Assembly (NCBI RefSeq): GCF_002455975.1
Contig: NZ_DKLM01000015.1
Coordinates: forward strand, 58,759 to 80,323
From: Clostridium sp. UBA6640
GTDB lineage: Bacteria > Bacillota > Clostridia > Clostridiales > Clostridiaceae
Direction: 5' to 3'
Length of the DNA stretch: 21,565 nucleotides
Part shown: one piece after another, positions 1-7,376 of the stretch
Numbering within the stretch: the stretch's first letter is position 1
Layout of the letters: the number at the start of each line of letters is the position of its first letter
Notes under the pieces: model-generated
What the model saw: the letters and a program-made list of their open reading frames with translations, nothing else
Told to the model about the DNA's origin: nothing
Databases searched by the model: none
Made by a program: the position numbers and the translations under genes

Positions 1-26
1 AGAAAATTTAATTTAAGGCATGTGAG

Positions 27-113
27 AAAATGACAAGCCAAGGAAGTTAGTTTATTTTACATCTGATAGCAAAGTGCGATACAAAGTAAATTGTCCTGTT
101 AACTTGTCATTTT
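27..113 (+). other. Possible structured RNA or 3' end of an upstream transcript
   Basis: An 11-base inverted repeat (AAAATGACAAG at 27-37, CTTGTCATTTT at 103-113) encloses 65 bases and is followed by more T residues. Smaller complementary segments nest inside: AGGA/TCCT, TTTAC (56-60)/GTAAA (86-90) and GCA/TGC around 69-77. It lies upstream of the likely promoter of the next gene, so it more probably ends an upstream transcript than leads the reductase gene. It matches no riboswitch class I recognise, and AT-rich sequence can produce this by chance. Confidence 0.3.
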
Positions 114-211
114 TTGAATATACTTAAATTTAAATCACACAAATATCTTTTAAATATTCATATAAAAATTCTTAACTTTGATCTTTAATATCTTGCCTTT
201 CAGTCAATTTA

Positions 212-231
212 TCTGTAACCTGTGTTACTGA
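212..231. promoter_or_regulatory. Crp/Fnr-like operator palindrome
   Basis: The core is GTAAC-CTGT-GTTAC (215-228), extended by one more matching pair on each side (TC...GA). It reads as TGTAA-N6-TTACT, close to Crp/Fnr-superfamily sites. Its centre (about 221.5) lies about 41.5 bases before the transcription start predicted from the adjacent -10 box, the classical class II activator position. The regulator's identity (for example an HcpR- or Fnr-like protein) is inference. Confidence 0.5.
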
Positions 232-256
232 CAAAAGCTCTATTAAATATTAAAAT
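228..256 (+). promoter_or_regulatory. Sigma-A-type promoter of the sirohaem reductase gene
   Basis: The -35 box CTGACA (228-233) and -10 box TAAAAT (251-256) each differ from consensus at one base and are 17 bases apart. The predicted start near 263 leaves a leader of about 46 bases before the ATG at 309. The upstream palindrome abuts the -35 box. Confidence 0.55.
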
Positions 257-308
257 ATATTTATCAATAAAGAAATATAAAATTTACATAGATAGGAAGT
301 GTTTATTT

Positions 309-1004
309 ATGGCACATTACGGTAATTTGCAAAAAGTTAGAGATGGCAAGAGAACTTTTGCTATAACACCTCACATCCCTGGTGGATTTATAAGTGCTGA
401 TAAGCTTATAAAGATAGGTGAAGTAGCTAAAAAATATAACGGAGTTTTAAAGATGACCTCTGGCCAAAGAATTATGATAACAAATTTGAAGGAAGAGGAT
501 CTTGAAAATATATGGGCTGAACTTGAAATGGAGCCTGCTGTTAAAAATATTTATTCAGTAAAAAATGTAGAGATTTGCCCTGCTGGTTTTTGTAAAAGAT
601 CTAAAGCTAATACTATGAATATAGGCATGAAAATTTTAAATAAATTTCATGGTGCTTCTATGCCAAATAGAACTAAAATAGGAGTTGCTGGATGTAGAAA
701 TGCCTGTGGAGGAGTTTATTCAAAAGACGTAGGTGTAATTGCAGACATTACAGGCTTTAGAATAACTGCTGGAGGCTCCTCTGGGTTTAATCCTAGAATT
801 GCAGATATAATAGCTATTGATATTACTGAAAATGAAGCATATGAATTAGTAGAAAAGATTTTAACCTTCTATCAAAAGACAGCAAATTTTGGTGAAAAAA
901 TCAGTGATTTCATAGAAAGATTGGGATTAGATAATTTCAAAGAAGGAGTTTATAATCAAGATCCTAAAGAGTTTGATTATAATCATGAAAATAAACTTGT
1001 ATAA
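309..1004 (+). CDS. Small sirohaem/4Fe-4S nitrite-sulfite reductase-like protein
   Basis: The 231-residue protein belongs to the nitrite/sulfite reductase family with sirohaem and a 4Fe-4S cluster. The N-terminal ferredoxin-like half has the TPHIPGGFIS and TSGQRIMITN segments typical of these enzymes. Cysteines at about 90, 95, 129 and 133 (CPAGFC and GCRNACGG) are the presumed cluster and sirohaem ligands. The first pair is spaced C-x4-C where larger sulfite reductases have C-x5-C. It contains one reductase repeat, so it resembles low-molecular-weight sulfite reductases rather than CysI or DsrAB. I start it at ATG 309, which has AGGAAG 9 bases upstream; an in-frame ATG at 222 lies inside the operator and promoter and has no ribosome site. 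The gene stands alone, with no reductase partner or sirohaem synthesis gene visible. The physiological substrate (sulfite, nitrite or other) is unknown. Confidence 0.85.
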   Translation: MAHYGNLQKVRDGKRTFAITPHIPGGFISADKLIKIGEVAKKYNGVLKMTSGQRIMITNLKEEDLENIWAELEMEPAVKNIYSVKNVEICPAGFCKRSKANTMNIGMKILNKFHGASMPNRTKIGVAGCRNACGGVYSKDVGVIADITGFRITAGGSSGFNPRIADIIAIDITENEAYELVEKILTFYQKTANFGEKISDFIERLGLDNFKEGVYNQDPKEFDYNHENKLV

Positions 1005-1069
1005 AGCTAAATATATTTTAAAGTAAATTATATAAAATATTCTATTTAATATTTTTATTAATTTACTAC

Positions 1070-1100
1070 AAAAGGCACTTCAATAATCAAAGTGCCTTTT
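1070..1100. terminator. Bidirectional rho-independent terminator
   Basis: An 11-bp stem AAAAGGCACTT (1070-1080)/AAGTGCCTTTT (1090-1100) with a 9-base loop. T-runs are present in both directions, so it can end both the reductase gene (+) and the convergent permease gene (-). Confidence 0.85.
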
Positions 1101-1103
1101 CTT

Positions 1104-3032
1104 CTATATCATCTCTACTATAAATTTAAAATGTGATTTATTACTTACTCTATAAAAAATTACATATATTATTATAAATATAAGTATTGATATTATAGCT
1201 CCTTTAATTTGAAGAAAAATTATTGTACTTAATGCAGCTAGAGCATGAAGTATTGATAAAATTAATGGAACCATAAATATTATAGCCAATTCCTTTCCCA
1301 TGCTTTTTTTAATATCTTTATGCGAGAAACCAATCTTTTTAATTATAGAATATCTCTTTATTTCCTCACCACATTCCATCACAATTTTAAAGTAAATTAC
1401 GCTTAAGCTAGATATTATGAATATAAGTGATGTAAAAAGTGCTATAAATTTAAAAGTACCACTAATATTACTCACCGATTCGTAGGACTGATAATAGCTG
1501 GATATTTTTGTTTTTCCATGTAAACCATTATTTATGTCTTCTGTTAGCTCTTTACTCTTATTTTGATTGTCTACATTGATAAATCTAAGGCTAAGAGGAT
1601 TTCCAAAAGTTTTGAGTGTTTCAAAAGATTCTGATGTTACAACTACAGTTTTTCCTCCTAGCTCCGAATTTATAATCTCTTCCCTATACTCCACTAAATC
1701 CATAGATTCTTCACTATCTCCAAAGAGCATATTTATATTTTCATTTACCTTTACACTTTTTATTTTACTTGCATTTATTTTCCATGCTCTTTCATTAAAA
1801 ATCTTATTTTCATCTAGTATTGCTATATTATTTTTATTTTTAAGCTTCAATTTTTCTTCTATATTTGCTGCATCACAAAGCTTATTATAATCTTCTTCCT
1901 TAATAACATAAATATTTCTACCTTCTGTACCATCCTTCAATATTTCATTTTCATTAAATTTTAAAGAATGAATAAAAATATTATTTTTTACCTTATTATC
2001 TTTATATTGCTCTAAAACTTTATCTACAATTTTATCCGCTTCTTTATTAGAGTGATAAACATAAGAAAATTTATTATTAGAAATATCTTTTTCTAGTAAT
2101 CCAGTTATAATCATTGTAGTACTAGCAGCAACTATTATAGATGCATTTAATATGGATATAACAGCTAAAGATTTAGCATTGCTTCCTATTCTGCTTCTAA
2201 TACTGGATAATGCAAGTAATTTTTCTACATTTTTATAGCTACTCTTCCTTTGTCTCATCAAACTTACATAGAGAGTAAAGAAGCTGTTAAAAAATAAATA
2301 TGTTCCTGCTATTACTGATATTAGAGCTAAAAAAAGTGATGCTGCACCTAAAATTTTTATTCCTGCAAAACTTCCAAAGAAGTATCCTAAGATAAGCAAT
2401 AATATCGATAATATGCCTTTTAAAGTTTTATTTTTAGGCTCTTTTTCATTAATTTCTTCCCCTTTAAATAAATCAATAAGTTTAAACTTATATATTATTC
2501 TATAAGCTCTTATAGAAATGATAATAAATACTATACTAAAATTAACTAAGGTATTTTTTAGTGCCTTAAAACTGAATACTATTCCTATATCTCCTGTAGC
2601 CTTTATAAAACTCATAAATACTCTAGCAAATATTTGTGATAATAATGTTCCTATTACTATAGAGATAACTAATGAAAATATCCCTATTATTAGAGTTTCT
2701 ATAAACATCATCTTTGCTATATCTTTATTTTTCATTCCTAATAAAGCATATATGCCTATTTCTTTTTTTCTTTTTTTTATAAAAAACGAAGTGGAATTCC
2801 ACATGAATATTACTGAAAAAAGAATGATTACACAAGAACATAAATTAAATAAAAGATTAGCAACTCCTAGAGCATCTTCTCCCATAAGTGCTCTTAATTT
2901 TTCTGAATTTGCTATATTTAAATACACATTAAATATACTTATATTAATTATTATAGAAACAATGTATGTAAAATAATTTTTCTTATTATGCTTTACATTG
3001 TTTAAGCTAATATTTAATAAATTAAATTTCAC
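1104..3032 (-). CDS. BceB-type ABC transporter permease (antimicrobial-peptide sensing/resistance family)
   Basis: The 642 residues match the usual BceB length and layout. About ten membrane segments are visible, around residues 20-42, 58-80, 108-135, 160-178, 205-250 (two), 290-312, 525-548, 580-605 and 608-630. A hydrophilic domain of about 200 residues (313-520) lies before segment 8, the hallmark extracellular sensor of this family. FtsX-like cytoplasmic loops contain the related segments ALLGMKNKDIAKMMFIE and IKKIGFSHKDIKKSMGKE, the expected ATPase contact sites. The start is GTG, preceded by AAGGAGAG. Such permeases normally form a complex with a BceA-type ATPase encoded beside them and signal to a BceRS two-component system. 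Here neither is adjacent: the gene is bounded by terminators at 1070 and 3175. The ATPase is either encoded elsewhere or lost. Specific drug substrate unknown. Confidence 0.85.
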   Translation of the reverse strand: MKFNLLNISLNNVKHNKKNYFTYIVSIIINISIFNVYLNIANSEKLRALMGEDALGVANLLFNLCSCVIILFSVIFMWNSTSFFIKKRKKEIGIYALLGMKNKDIAKMMFIETLIIGIFSLVISIVIGTLLSQIFARVFMSFIKATGDIGIVFSFKALKNTLVNFSIVFIIISIRAYRIIYKFKLIDLFKGEEINEKEPKNKTLKGILSILLLILGYFFGSFAGIKILGAASLFLALISVIAGTYLFFNSFFTLYVSLMRQRKSSYKNVEKLLALSSIRSRIGSNAKSLAVISILNASIIVAASTTMIITGLLEKDISNNKFSYVYHSNKEADKIVDKVLEQYKDNKVKNNIFIHSLKFNENEILKDGTEGRNIYVIKEEDYNKLCDAANIEEKLKLKNKNNIAILDENKIFNERAWKINASKIKSVKVNENINMLFGDSEESMDLVEYREEIINSELGGKTVVVTSESFETLKTFGNPLSLRFINVDNQNKSKELTEDINNGLHGKTKISSYYQSYESVSNISGTFKFIALFTSLIFIISSLSVIYFKIVMECGEEIKRYSIIKKIGFSHKDIKKSMGKELAIIFMVPLILSILHALAALSTIIFLQIKGAIISILIFIIIYVIFYRVSNKSHFKFIVEMI

Positions 3033-3132
3033 GCTACTCTCTCCTTACAAATATCAAATCATTATTTATGTAAAATTTTATCATTCTATAATTTCTCATA
3101 CCATAGATTAAGCTTACAACTTTTATTTAAAA

Positions 3133-3148
3133 CTTACATCTTTGTAAG
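3133..3148. promoter_or_regulatory. BceR-like inverted repeat upstream of the permease gene
   Basis: Perfect inverted repeat CTTACA-TCTT-TGTAAG, which fits the TNACA-N4-TGTAA pattern I recall for BceR-type response regulators in Firmicutes. It lies about 100 bases upstream of the permease start, and a further half-site (CTTACAA) lies at 3113-3119. No clear -35/-10 pair could be fixed, so operator status rests on pattern and context. Confidence 0.45.
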
Positions 3149-3174
3149 CATATAGAATAAATTTACAAAATAAT

Positions 3175-3206
3175 AGCGAGACTTTCCATTTCCGGATAGT
3201 CTCGCT
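3175..3206 (-). terminator. Terminator downstream of the GH3 lipoprotein gene
   Basis: A 9-bp perfect stem AGCGAGACT (3175-3183)/AGTCTCGCT (3198-3206) with a 14-base loop. On the minus strand it is followed by ATTATTTTG. It lies about 107 bases beyond the stop of the gene at 3313 and separates it from the permease gene. Confidence 0.65.
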
Positions 3207-3312
3207 TTATAAGGCCTTTTGGTATATATGTCTATTTTTTAATTTCTAATTGAGCTAATATAATTTTCGCAATTATTAATCTTTATGCCTATATTAAAAA
3301 TATTATATAATG

Positions 3313-4563
3313 TTATTCTAACTTTAAAAGTCCATAATTATATTTTAGATTTAATATTCTTTTTAAGCTGTCATTTATTATATTCTCACTTAGATTTCCC
3401 GTTTTAACTTCTTCAATTATTCCATAAAAAACTTCATCAAACTGCTCATTATTTCCACCTGGTTCTAGAGGTGCTGGCATTAGCAATATATTAGCTCCTG
3501 CTTTTAATGCATTAACTGAAGCTTCCTTTAGTGTAAAATAATTTGTTATAGCTCCCATATTTAGCGCATCAGTGATAACCACGCCTTTAAATCCTAGTTC
3601 TTCTCTTAAAATGTTTCCTATTATCTTGCTAGAAAAAGTGGATGGTACTAAAACTTCAGTATCTTTCTTAGAAGAATAAATTCTACTATCATCTAGGGCT
3701 TTCGCTTGAATATGACCTACCATTACCATATCCACATTATTTTCTATAGCTTTTTTAAAAGGATACAATTCTACAGCATTTATTCTATCTCTAGAATGAT
3801 TTATACTTACTAAATCTTTATGAGAATCTCCTGCAGTATCTCCATGTCCTGGAAAATGCTTAACAGCACTAATTATACCTTCACTTTTTAACCCTTCCAT
3901 AAATTTGACTCCAAATTCTGCTACTATCTCTGGCTTATTACTAAATGCTCTAATACCTATAACAGGATTTTTAGGATTCGTATCTACATCCATTACAGGA
4001 GCAAAATCTAAATTTAACCCTAAATTTTTCATATCCATTCCTATGCTTCTTGCAATTTCAAAAGATAAATTGGGATCTTTACTATCTCCTATTGCTCTAG
4101 CACTAGGTGCCTCGACATCTCTAGGTATTCTTGTTACAGTTCCGCCCTCTTCATCTGTCCCTATAAAGACTCCAATATCCCTTGAAGTCTTTTGTAAATC
4201 TTCTGTAAGCTTTTTAGTTTGCTCTTTATCTATCATGTTATTTTTAAATAAGATGATTCCTCCTAATTTGTATTTATTAAATACTTCTTCTACTTCTGGA
4301 GTAACTATCGTAAAATCAATCGTTTCTCCATTAGTATTTACAGTATCTATAGAAGGCATAAGTAATTGTCCTACCTTTTCTTCAAGAGTCATTGAAGAAA
4401 TTTTTTTCTCTATCTTCTCATCTAAAGATTCCTCTAATTTAACTGCTTCCTTTGTAGTATTTTCTTTAATTCCACTATCTGAAATTTTCTCTTCTGAAGT
4501 TTTAATGTTACAACCAGTAAAGATTAATATTGCCATTAAAATTATAATTAAAGTTCTTTTCAA
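3313..4563 (-). CDS. nagZ: Beta-N-acetylhexosaminidase lipoprotein, GH3 (NagZ-like)
   Basis: The 416-residue GH3 enzyme should remove terminal beta-GlcNAc from muropeptides or chitin-like fragments. A short signal peptide ends in a lipobox (IFTGC, Cys18), so it should be a lipoprotein on the outer face of the membrane, as in Bacillus NagZ, rather than cytoplasmic as in Gram-negative NagZ. The diagnostic loop KHFPGHGDTAGDSH (235-248) carries the Asp246-His248 general acid/base pair of the NagZ branch. VVITDALNMGAI carries the likely nucleophile, Asp332. GTDEEGG near 136-141 is a typical substrate-binding segment. The start is TTG (4563-4561) with AGGAGA 7 bases upstream; no ATG fits better. 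The gene is separated by terminators from both neighbours, but it lies just downstream of an amino-sugar uptake operon, which fits it supplying GlcNAc-containing sugars for import. Confidence 0.9.
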   Translation of the reverse strand: MKRTLIIILMAILIFTGCNIKTSEEKISDSGIKENTTKEAVKLEESLDEKIEKKISSMTLEEKVGQLLMPSIDTVNTNGETIDFTIVTPEVEEVFNKYKLGGIILFKNNMIDKEQTKKLTEDLQKTSRDIGVFIGTDEEGGTVTRIPRDVEAPSARAIGDSKDPNLSFEIARSIGMDMKNLGLNLDFAPVMDVDTNPKNPVIGIRAFSNKPEIVAEFGVKFMEGLKSEGIISAVKHFPGHGDTAGDSHKDLVSINHSRDRINAVELYPFKKAIENNVDMVMVGHIQAKALDDSRIYSSKKDTEVLVPSTFSSKIIGNILREELGFKGVVITDALNMGAITNYFTLKEASVNALKAGANILLMPAPLEPGGNNEQFDEVFYGIIEEVKTGNLSENIINDSLKRILNLKYNYGLLKLE

Positions 4564-4780
4564 TAAAATCTCTCCTAACTCTAAATATATAATATAATCC
4601 TAATAAATAATTTGTACTCTTTTCTCCTAAGTTATCCAAACACTTCTAATTATATAACTTATTTTTGTAATTTTCATAACTTTTATATTATAATACCTAT
4701 ATTCTTCTGTGATATTGGTTTATAAACAAATAGCTCTAATTTATTTTATCACTAACTAAACCCTTATAAGAGTAGAAATC

Positions 4781-4823
4781 AAAAAGGAGATGTATCAAAA
4801 TCATTCCGATACATCTCCTTTTT
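4781..4823 (-). terminator. Strong terminator after ptsI
   Basis: A 16-bp perfect stem (4781-4796 with 4808-4823; core GGAGATGTATC) with an 11-base loop, flanked by A5 and T5. It starts 7 bases after the ptsI stop and ends the amino-sugar operon. It would also stop transcription from the other direction. Confidence 0.9.
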
Positions 4824-4829
4824 AATTCC

Positions 4830-6551
4830 TTAATTCTTAATTTTCTGATAATAACTATCGATATCTTCTAAAAACTTTTCAATGCTTTCTGAATCTTCTA
4901 GCTTGAGGACTTTATCACTAAGTTCTTTTGCCTCTTTAATTGTAATTTTTTTCATATGCCTTCTTAATTTTAAAACTAAAGTTGAACTTACACTAAATTC
5001 ATCAAGTTCCATACCCATAAATACAGGAAGAAGCTTTATATTACTAGCTGCTTCTCCGCAGATTCCTACTGATATACCTTCCTTATGTCCATTTTTAATT
5101 ACAGTATCAATAAGCCTAAGTATCGATGGATGGTATGGAGTATATAAATTTGATACTTTTTCATTCAATCTATCTACAGCAATAGTATACTGGATAAGGT
5201 CGTTAGTACCTATGCTAAAAAAATCTACTTCTTTTGCAAGAATATCAGAAATAATTGCTGCTGAAGGTATTTCAATCATTATGCCAACTTTTATATGCTC
5301 ATCATAAGGTATTTCACTAGATTTCAATTCCCTTTTACATTCTTCAAGAACTTCCTTTGCCTCTCTAACTTCTTGAACACTAGATATCATAGGAAACATT
5401 ATTTTCACATTTCCAAAGACACTTGCCCTTAAAATAGCTCTTAGCTGAACCTTAAATAGTTCTTTTTCTTTTAAGCAATATCTTGTTGCTCTAAAACCAA
5501 GAAAAGGATTTTGCTCCTTTTTAATATTTAAATAAGTAAGCTCCTTATCTCCTCCTACATCTAATGTTCTGATTGTTACAGGTTTTCCGTCCATTCCTTG
5601 AATCACTTCTTTATAACAGCTTAATTGCTCTTCTTCACTAGGTGCCTCATTTCTTCCCATATATATAAATTCGCTTCTAAAAAGCCCTATTCCTTCACCA
5701 TCATTATCTATTACCTGCTGTAATTCTTCCTGTGAACCAATGTTGCATACTATTTCGAAATTTTTACCATCCTTTGAAAGAGATTTCATACCTAATAAAG
5801 ATTTATTAAACTCTTTTTCACTTTCTAAATAGGCTTTCTTCTCATTGAACTGATTTATTATCAGCCAATCTGGTTCAATAATAAATTCACCTGTACCTCC
5901 ATCCATAGCTAATAAAGACTTTTCATTAAATAAATCTAATATTTTTCCAGCACCTACAATTGCCGGAATGCCAAGATTTTTAGCCATAATAGCAACGTGA
6001 GATGTCGGTCCTCCTATTTCTGTTATAAAGCCAAGTATTTTATTCTTAGGAAGCTGAGCTGTTTCAGATGGCGTTAAATCATGAGCTACTAATATAAAGG
6101 AGTCAGTTAAATTGCTATAATCTATGGCACTTAAATTTAGTAAGTTATTTATTATCCTATTTGAGACATCTATAAGATCCTCACTTCTTTCACGCATATA
6201 ACTATTATCTAAAGAATTAAACATATCTACGTAAAAATCAGTGGCTTCCTTAACTGCCCATTCAACATTAAACTTAAACTCTTTAATTTTATTTTCAATA
6301 AGAAAAATAAATTCTTCATCTTTTAACATATGAATGTGAGCTTCAAAAACCTTCGCTTCCTCTTTTCCAAGTGTGTCTTCTGTAAATATAATAAGGTCCT
6401 TTATTTGATTAATAGATATATCTAAAGCCTTTTTTAATCTTTTCATTTCTTCAGAAGTATCTTCAATGTTATATTTCTTTATTTCAATCTTATTATGCTT
6501 AACCAATATCTTTCCAATCGCAATACCTGTAGACGCACCTATGCCTTTCAT
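4830..6551 (-). CDS. ptsI: PTS Enzyme I (PEP-protein phosphotransferase)
   Basis: The 573-residue protein matches full-length Enzyme I, the cytoplasmic enzyme that autophosphorylates with PEP and passes the phosphate to HPr. The active-site segment GGPTSHVAIMAKN places the phosphohistidine at His185. The C-terminal PEP-binding barrel shows RTLDVGGDKEL, GFRATRYCL, a metal- and PEP-binding stretch around MFPMISS, DFFSIGTNDLIQYTIAVDR, and GICGEAASN with the conserved cysteine. The ATG at 6551 has a strong GGGAGG site. It is the last gene of the run from the HPr gene and is followed by a strong terminator. A weaker terminator candidate (6602-6641) lies between nagB and ptsI, so ptsI may be transcribed partly from its own promoter. 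Whether this is the cell's only EI or a dedicated paralogue cannot be told from this window. Confidence 0.95.
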   Translation of the reverse strand: MKGIGASTGIAIGKILVKHNKIEIKKYNIEDTSEEMKRLKKALDISINQIKDLIIFTEDTLGKEEAKVFEAHIHMLKDEEFIFLIENKIKEFKFNVEWAVKEATDFYVDMFNSLDNSYMRERSEDLIDVSNRIINNLLNLSAIDYSNLTDSFILVAHDLTPSETAQLPKNKILGFITEIGGPTSHVAIMAKNLGIPAIVGAGKILDLFNEKSLLAMDGGTGEFIIEPDWLIINQFNEKKAYLESEKEFNKSLLGMKSLSKDGKNFEIVCNIGSQEELQQVIDNDGEGIGLFRSEFIYMGRNEAPSEEEQLSCYKEVIQGMDGKPVTIRTLDVGGDKELTYLNIKKEQNPFLGFRATRYCLKEKELFKVQLRAILRASVFGNVKIMFPMISSVQEVREAKEVLEECKRELKSSEIPYDEHIKVGIMIEIPSAAIISDILAKEVDFFSIGTNDLIQYTIAVDRLNEKVSNLYTPYHPSILRLIDTVIKNGHKEGISVGICGEAASNIKLLPVFMGMELDEFSVSSTLVLKLRRHMKKITIKEAKELSDKVLKLEDSESIEKFLEDIDSYYQKIKN

Positions 6552-6572
6552 ATAACGACCTCCCTAGTACCT

Positions 6573-6595
6573 ATTCATAGCTTTTAATTATGAAT
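6573..6595. repeat. Inverted repeat in the ptsI leader
   Basis: ATTCATA (6573-6579) and TATGAAT (6589-6595) are separated by 9 bases, just upstream of the ptsI ribosome site. It could be an operator or a small leader hairpin. No regulator is recognised. Confidence 0.3.
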
Positions 6596-6601
6596 CTTTA
6601 G

Positions 6602-6641
6602 AAAATAACTAGCCATTTTCCTATATATGACTAGTTATCTT
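6602..6641 (-). terminator. Probable (leaky) terminator after nagB
   Basis: An imperfect stem of about 13-14 bp around ATAACTAG (6605-6612)/CTAGTTAT (6631-6638), with a 12-base loop, followed on the minus strand by TTATTTTC. It starts 4 bases past the nagB stop. It is AT-rich, so partial readthrough into ptsI is likely. Confidence 0.5.
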
Positions 6642-6644
6642 ATA

Positions 6645-7373
6645 CTACTTTAAATAGCTACCTGCTTTTTCATCTACGATTATAGTAACATCTGGATGTA
6701 ATTGAAGTATTGATGCAGGTACCTCTGGAATTATATCACCATAAATTGCCTTATATACTATTTCTGCTTTTTCCTCACCATTAGCAAGTAAAAGAATTTT
6801 TTTTGAACTCATAATAGTCCTTATTCCCATACTTACTGCTTGTCTAGGTACGTCTTCTATATTGTCAAAAAACCTTGAATTAGCCTCAATTGTGTCTTCA
6901 TCCAAATTTACCAAAAATGTTTTTGATTCAAATTTAGAACTTGGTTCATTAAAACCAATATGACCATTTCGTCCTATACCAAGTAATTGTACATCTATAC
7001 CTCCAGACTTTTCAATTTTTTCCTCATAGCACTCACACTCATTTTGGATGTCCTCTGCTAGTCCATCAGGAATGTTGATATTTTCCTTTTTTATATCTAT
7101 ATGATTAAATAGTTTAGTTTTCATAAAGTTATAATAACTATTTGTATCATTAGATTCTAACCCACAATATTCATCTAAATTAAAAGTAATTACGTCTGAA
7201 AAGCTTATAAATCCTTCATTGTATAAACGAATCAATTCTTCATAAGTACCTATAGGTGTAGATCCCGTTGCAAGACCTATAATACTTTTAGGTTTTAATA
7301 TAAGTTGACTCGCCAATATACTTGCTGCCTTTCTGCTTAGTTCCTTATAATCTTTTACTTTAATAATTTGCAT
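6645..7373 (-). CDS. nagB: Glucosamine-6-phosphate deaminase
   Basis: The 242-residue protein is the usual length of the Gram-positive NagB form. It converts glucosamine-6-phosphate to fructose-6-phosphate and ammonia, feeding amino sugars into glycolysis. Visible motifs are the phosphate-binding loop GLATGSTPIGTYEEL (33-47), FNLDEYCGL with the proton-transfer Asp67, and GIGRNGHIGFNEP (132-144) with the ring-opening His138 and Glu143. The start ATG lies 3 bases after the nagA stop, and its ribosome site (AGGAAGG) sits inside the end of nagA, so the two are tightly co-translated. The short form lacks the C-terminal allosteric features of the longer E. coli enzyme. Confidence 0.95.
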   Translation of the reverse strand: MQIIKVKDYKELSRKAASILASQLILKPKSIIGLATGSTPIGTYEELIRLYNEGFISFSDVITFNLDEYCGLESNDTNSYYNFMKTKLFNHIDIKKENINIPDGLAEDIQNECECYEEKIEKSGGIDVQLLGIGRNGHIGFNEPSSKFESKTFLVNLDEDTIEANSRFFDNIEDVPRQAVSMGIRTIMSSKKILLLANGEEKAEIVYKAIYGDIIPEVPASILQLHPDVTIIVDEKAGSYLK

Positions 7374-7376
7374 AAC

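Noticed and set aside
222..308. Longer N-terminus for the reductase (start at 222)
   Set aside because: The extension lies over the predicted promoter and operator, lacks a ribosome site and has no family-like sequence.
1567..2976. Plus-strand open frames opposite the permease gene
   Set aside because: They are hydrophobic mirror frames of a well-supported minus-strand gene, without ribosome sites or family motifs. The same holds for frames opposite the GH3, ptsI, nagA, GH4, EIIC, kinase, activator and RAYT genes.
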